From Candidatus Martarchaeota archaeon (lineage in GTDB: Archaea > Micrarchaeota > Micrarchaeia > Norongarragalinales > UBA8480), in NCBI GenBank assembly GCA_023474775.1, contig JAMCXP010000050.1:1-7405 (forward strand): a DNA stretch of 7,405 nt, given 5' to 3'. Position numbers and translations under genes: made by a program. Under the pieces are notes generated by a model. That model was given only the letters and a program-made list of their open reading frames with translations. It did not search any database and was not told the origin of the DNA. Numbering within the stretch: position 1 is the first letter of the stretch; every line of letters begins with the position of its first letter. This document shows positions 5,138 to 7,405 of this stretch, in pieces.

Positions 5138-6031
5138 TTGGCAATAATTATTGAAACTTATATCTACCTGTTTTTGCTTACCTACTCTCTCTACTTTTTG
5201 ATGAAAACCGCTGAAAGCTACAGTAAAACAAGAAGCTCAACCCAACTTGCCATACTGGCTTTTCTTCTGCTTTTTTCAACACAGCTTTGGTTTGCGTTTT
5301 ATGGTGGAAGCATCAACGATTTGTTTCAAAAATACTCGATGATCATAACATTCATACCTCTTATCTTATTCATGGCGTACGATAAAATAGAGGAAAAGAG
5401 AAGAAAGGAACAGGAGGAGAAAAACAAAATCAAGGGAATGTTTGAAAAATACGTCAACCCCAATATCATCAAGAAAATAATAAAGCAGAAAAAGCTCAAG
5501 CTGGGAGGGGAAAGACAAGAGATTACCATTTTATTTTCCGACGTTAGGGGGTTCACATCGCTGTCAGAAAAAACCCCTCCTGAAAAAGTGGTAAAAATGC
5601 TCAACGAGTATTTCAACATAGCAACGAGGATAATACAAAAGCATGATGGAACCGTGGACAAGTTCATAGGAGACGCTGTTATGGCCATTTTTAACGCGCC
5701 GATTAAAAGCGAGAGCCACGCAGACAACGCAGTTCAAACGGCGATAGAAATGCAAAAAGAATTCAAAAAGAAAAACCTGAGTGTGGGTATAGGAATAAAC
5801 ACAGGAGACGCAGTTATAGGAAACATCGGAAGCTCGAAAGTGATGGACTACACCGCGATAGGAGACGCGGTCAACACCGCTTCAAGAATACAGGGTTTAG
5901 CCAAGGCGGGTGAAATAGCAATAACCGATTCAACATTCAAAAAAATCAAAACAAAGGCAAAGGCAATCAAAAGGCAGGAAACAGTCAAGGGAAAGGAAAA
6001 GCCGATAACAATACATGTGATTCAAACATGA
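5138..6031 (+). CDS. Membrane-bound class III adenylate cyclase
   Basis: Class III cyclases convert ATP to cAMP and pyrophosphate as dimers. The 297-residue protein has three predicted membrane helices (about 5-22, 36-55, 67-81), a charged helix (82-99) and GMFEKYVNPNIIKKI (100-114), matching the cyclase transducer element seen before many such domains. The catalytic domain (about 127-297) has both metal aspartates, D135 (LFSDVRGFT) and D179 (DKFIGDAVMAIF). It also has the ATP-selecting pair K175 and D237 (MDYTAIGD) and the transition-state residues N246 and R250 (NTASR). The set is complete, so an active adenylate cyclase is expected. Basic residues at 23-32 and 83-90 favour an N-out, C-in topology. 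The only start covering the first helix is the TTG directly after the upstream stop, probably used by reinitiation; the next in-frame ATG (5201) would lose that helix. Class III cyclases are uncommon in archaea. Confidence 0.9.
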   Translation: MAIIIETYIYLFLLTYSLYFLMKTAESYSKTRSSTQLAILAFLLLFSTQLWFAFYGGSINDLFQKYSMIITFIPLILFMAYDKIEEKRRKEQEEKNKIKGMFEKYVNPNIIKKIIKQKKLKLGGERQEITILFSDVRGFTSLSEKTPPEKVVKMLNEYFNIATRIIQKHDGTVDKFIGDAVMAIFNAPIKSESHADNAVQTAIEMQKEFKKKNLSVGIGINTGDAVIGNIGSSKVMDYTAIGDAVNTASRIQGLAKAGEIAITDSTFKKIKTKAKAIKRQETVKGKEKPITIHVIQT

Positions 6032-6552
6032 AAATAAAATTCATAGAAATAGTAATTTTCAGCAAAAAACAGTTGGATGTAATGTCAAGGACATTCAACC
6101 TGGCGAAAATAATAACAGCGGTTGCATTAAGCTCGGCGATACTTAGCATTCCAACCACCAGCCAGCCATTAGCTCAGACTGCAATCCAATTTGCAGCCAC
6201 TTTAACGCTGCTGACCACGACGATAATAATAACAGCGGTTGCAGCGAAAGCGCTTGGAGCTGAAAACAAGATTAAAAATATTATAAGCACGTCCGGAATT
6301 TCAATGATGCTCAGCCTGCTGTTGATATCGCTTCCAGCCGGGCTGATAACGATATGGCTGATCCCCCTTATCATTCACACCCAGCTTTTCAGCAGCCTTC
6401 TTTTCAGCATAATACCTTTTTATAATTTCCTGATATTCGGCTGGTCTGTGGAAGAGTCAAGCAAAAACAAAAACCGGACAAAAAAAACAATAACCGCGCT
6501 TGTTTCACTCACCATGATAATGCTCTTCTACATAACAATATCTATGTTGTGA
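6028..6552 (+). CDS. Polytopic membrane protein, possibly Yip1-like
   Basis: The 174-residue protein overlaps the cyclase gene by four bases (ATGA), a sign of translational coupling. It has about five hydrophobic segments (roughly 27-43, 52-74, 88-106, 108-140 as one long or two short helices, and 154-173) with short charged loops (KALGAENKIKN, EESSKNKNRTKK). This pattern, with the membrane part beginning after a short N-terminus, loosely resembles Yip1-domain proteins, but I see no diagnostic motif, so the family call is weak. There are no catalytic-looking residues and no signal peptide. An internal ATG at 6082 would give a shorter form starting MSRTFNL; the overlap favours the upstream start. 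Its position behind a membrane cyclase suggests a partner that affects the cyclase's assembly or activity, or that responds to it; this is inference from coupling alone. Confidence 0.75.
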   Translation: MKIKFIEIVIFSKKQLDVMSRTFNLAKIITAVALSSAILSIPTTSQPLAQTAIQFAATLTLLTTTIIITAVAAKALGAENKIKNIISTSGISMMLSLLLISLPAGLITIWLIPLIIHTQLFSSLLFSIIPFYNFLIFGWSVEESSKNKNRTKKTITALVSLTMIMLFYITISML

Positions 6553-6567
6553 AAAATCAAAAGAAAG

Positions 6568-6575
6568 TTTAAAAT
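6568..6575 (+). promoter_or_regulatory. TATA box of the DUF429 gene
   Basis: TTTAAAAT, preceded by the purine-rich GAAAG, is centred about 27 bp before the ATG at 6599. No ribosome binding site lies before that ATG, so transcription is predicted to start at the start codon. This makes the last gene an independent unit. Confidence 0.5.
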
Positions 6576-6598
6576 AGCTAAAAATCAATTCAACCTTC

Positions 6599-7396
6599 AT
6601 GCTCTTCATAGGAATAGACCTGGCGTGGTCAACAAAAAACGGTTCGGGAATAGCAGTCATAGAAGGAAACAAAATAAAATCAAAACTATTAAGCGCTGAC
6701 CTGACGTTCTCTGACAAGGATATAATAGAATACGTGAAGGAAAAAACTAAAAACGGCAATTCTTTCATAGCCATAGACGCGCCGCTCATAGTTCCAAACG
6801 AGAGCGGACGAAGAAAAGCTGAAGAGATTGTGGGAAGTTTATTCAGAAAGTACAACGCCGGAGCCCACCCGTCTAACAGAAAAAGGCTTAGCCAGTGGTC
6901 TGGCAAAATAAGAGGGGAGGAAATATCCAAGCTTCTTGAAAAGGAAGGGTTCAAGCAAGATCCATACATAAAAAGATTTGAAGAGTCTAGAAAATTTTTC
7001 GAAGTCTACCCTCACCCGTCAATGGTGGTCTTATTCAAATTAAACAAAATCATACCGTACAAAGCAAAACCAAAAAGAGACTACGAGTCAAGATGGAGCG
7101 CTTTTGAAAAATACCAGTCGCTAATGAAGGGCTTGAAAAAATCAAATACCCCTCTTGAACTTGGCGATATTCTAAAAACAAATGTTAGAAAACTTAAAGC
7201 GCAAAAACTAAAAGACTATGAAGATAGGCTTGACGCGGTCTTCTGTGCATACATCGCGTATTATAATTGGGCAAACCCTGAAAAATGCGAGGTTCTTGGA
7301 AGCATGAATGAGGGATATATACTAACTCCGATTTCAGAATCAATAAGAGAACAAATTAAAAATCAAAAAGCGCAGAAGATATTAGAAAAATTCTAG
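6599..7396 (+). CDS. DUF429 family protein, predicted RNase H-fold nuclease
   Basis: DUF429 (COG4923) proteins are predicted nucleases with an RNase H-like fold; no biological substrate is known to me. The 265-residue protein shows the family signatures in order: FIGIDLAW with D7 on the first strand, FIAIDAPL with D60, EVYPHP with E135, and YEDRLDAVFCAYIAY with D209 and D212. These acidic residues could form the metal-binding site expected of this fold. The length is normal for the family and both ends look complete. The ATG at 6599 is placed by the leaderless promoter just upstream. The gene does not overlap the operon before it and shares no visible theme with the surface proteins or the cyclase, so it is probably an unrelated housekeeping-type neighbour. 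Confidence 0.88.
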   Translation: MLFIGIDLAWSTKNGSGIAVIEGNKIKSKLLSADLTFSDKDIIEYVKEKTKNGNSFIAIDAPLIVPNESGRRKAEEIVGSLFRKYNAGAHPSNRKRLSQWSGKIRGEEISKLLEKEGFKQDPYIKRFEESRKFFEVYPHPSMVVLFKLNKIIPYKAKPKRDYESRWSAFEKYQSLMKGLKKSNTPLELGDILKTNVRKLKAQKLKDYEDRLDAVFCAYIAYYNWANPEKCEVLGSMNEGYILTPISESIREQIKNQKAQKILEKF

Positions 7397-7405
7397 AAAA
7401 AAAGA

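Noticed and set aside
5135..5140. Routine TGA read-through making one receptor-cyclase fusion
   Set aside because: The surface protein tail is cytoplasmic while the basic residues of the cyclase predict an outside N-terminus, and a usable TTG start follows the stop. Kept only as a finding about junction evolution.

Overview
The window looks like a piece of an AT-rich archaeal genome, plausibly of the DPANN type, although nothing here fixes the lineage. The archaeal reading rests on four things. TATA-like boxes (TTTAAATA, TTTATAAATA, TTTAAAAT) lie about 27 bp from start codons, which implies leaderless transcripts. Other genes have GGTGAT-type ribosome binding sites. Three consecutive secreted or surface proteins are saturated with N-x-S/T sequons. 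One of these ends in a PGF-pre-PGF-like domain, a transmembrane helix and a basic tail, an architecture typical of archaeal surface proteins.

Layout. Positions 1-863 (minus strand) hold most of a TnpB gene of the IS200/IS605/IS1341 group. It is split by one extra base in a homopolymer and runs off the left edge. A hairpin behind its promoter may belong to the element's left end. Diverging from it is a gene (from about 993, plus strand) for a membrane-anchored or secreted SLT-type lytic transglycosylase. A 287-bp, extremely AT-rich spacer follows, with a small array of TATA-like repeats, one excellent TATA box and a leader without any cytosine. Three exported proteins come next: a secreted two-repeat helical protein with an Asn-rich glycosylatable tail (2207-3160), a 90-residue membrane-anchored Asn-rich coil (3232-3504) and a large surface protein with a C-terminal anchor (3599-5137).

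The large surface protein is followed with no gap by a three-helix membrane class III adenylate cyclase (5138-6031). The cyclase overlaps a small polytopic membrane protein (6028-6552) by ATGA. A DUF429 RNase H-fold protein with its own promoter closes the window (6599-7396).

The most interesting unit is the surface protein, cyclase and polytopic membrane protein set at 3599-6552. The three genes are tightly coupled, the cyclase has a complete ATP-type catalytic residue set, and its membrane part carries no recognisable sensor domain of its own. A cAMP-signalling module in which the surface protein senses or supports the cyclase is a reasonable hypothesis, but it rests on gene order only. The rest is a mobile-element remnant, a cell-wall-type hydrolase and glycoprotein-like surface components.
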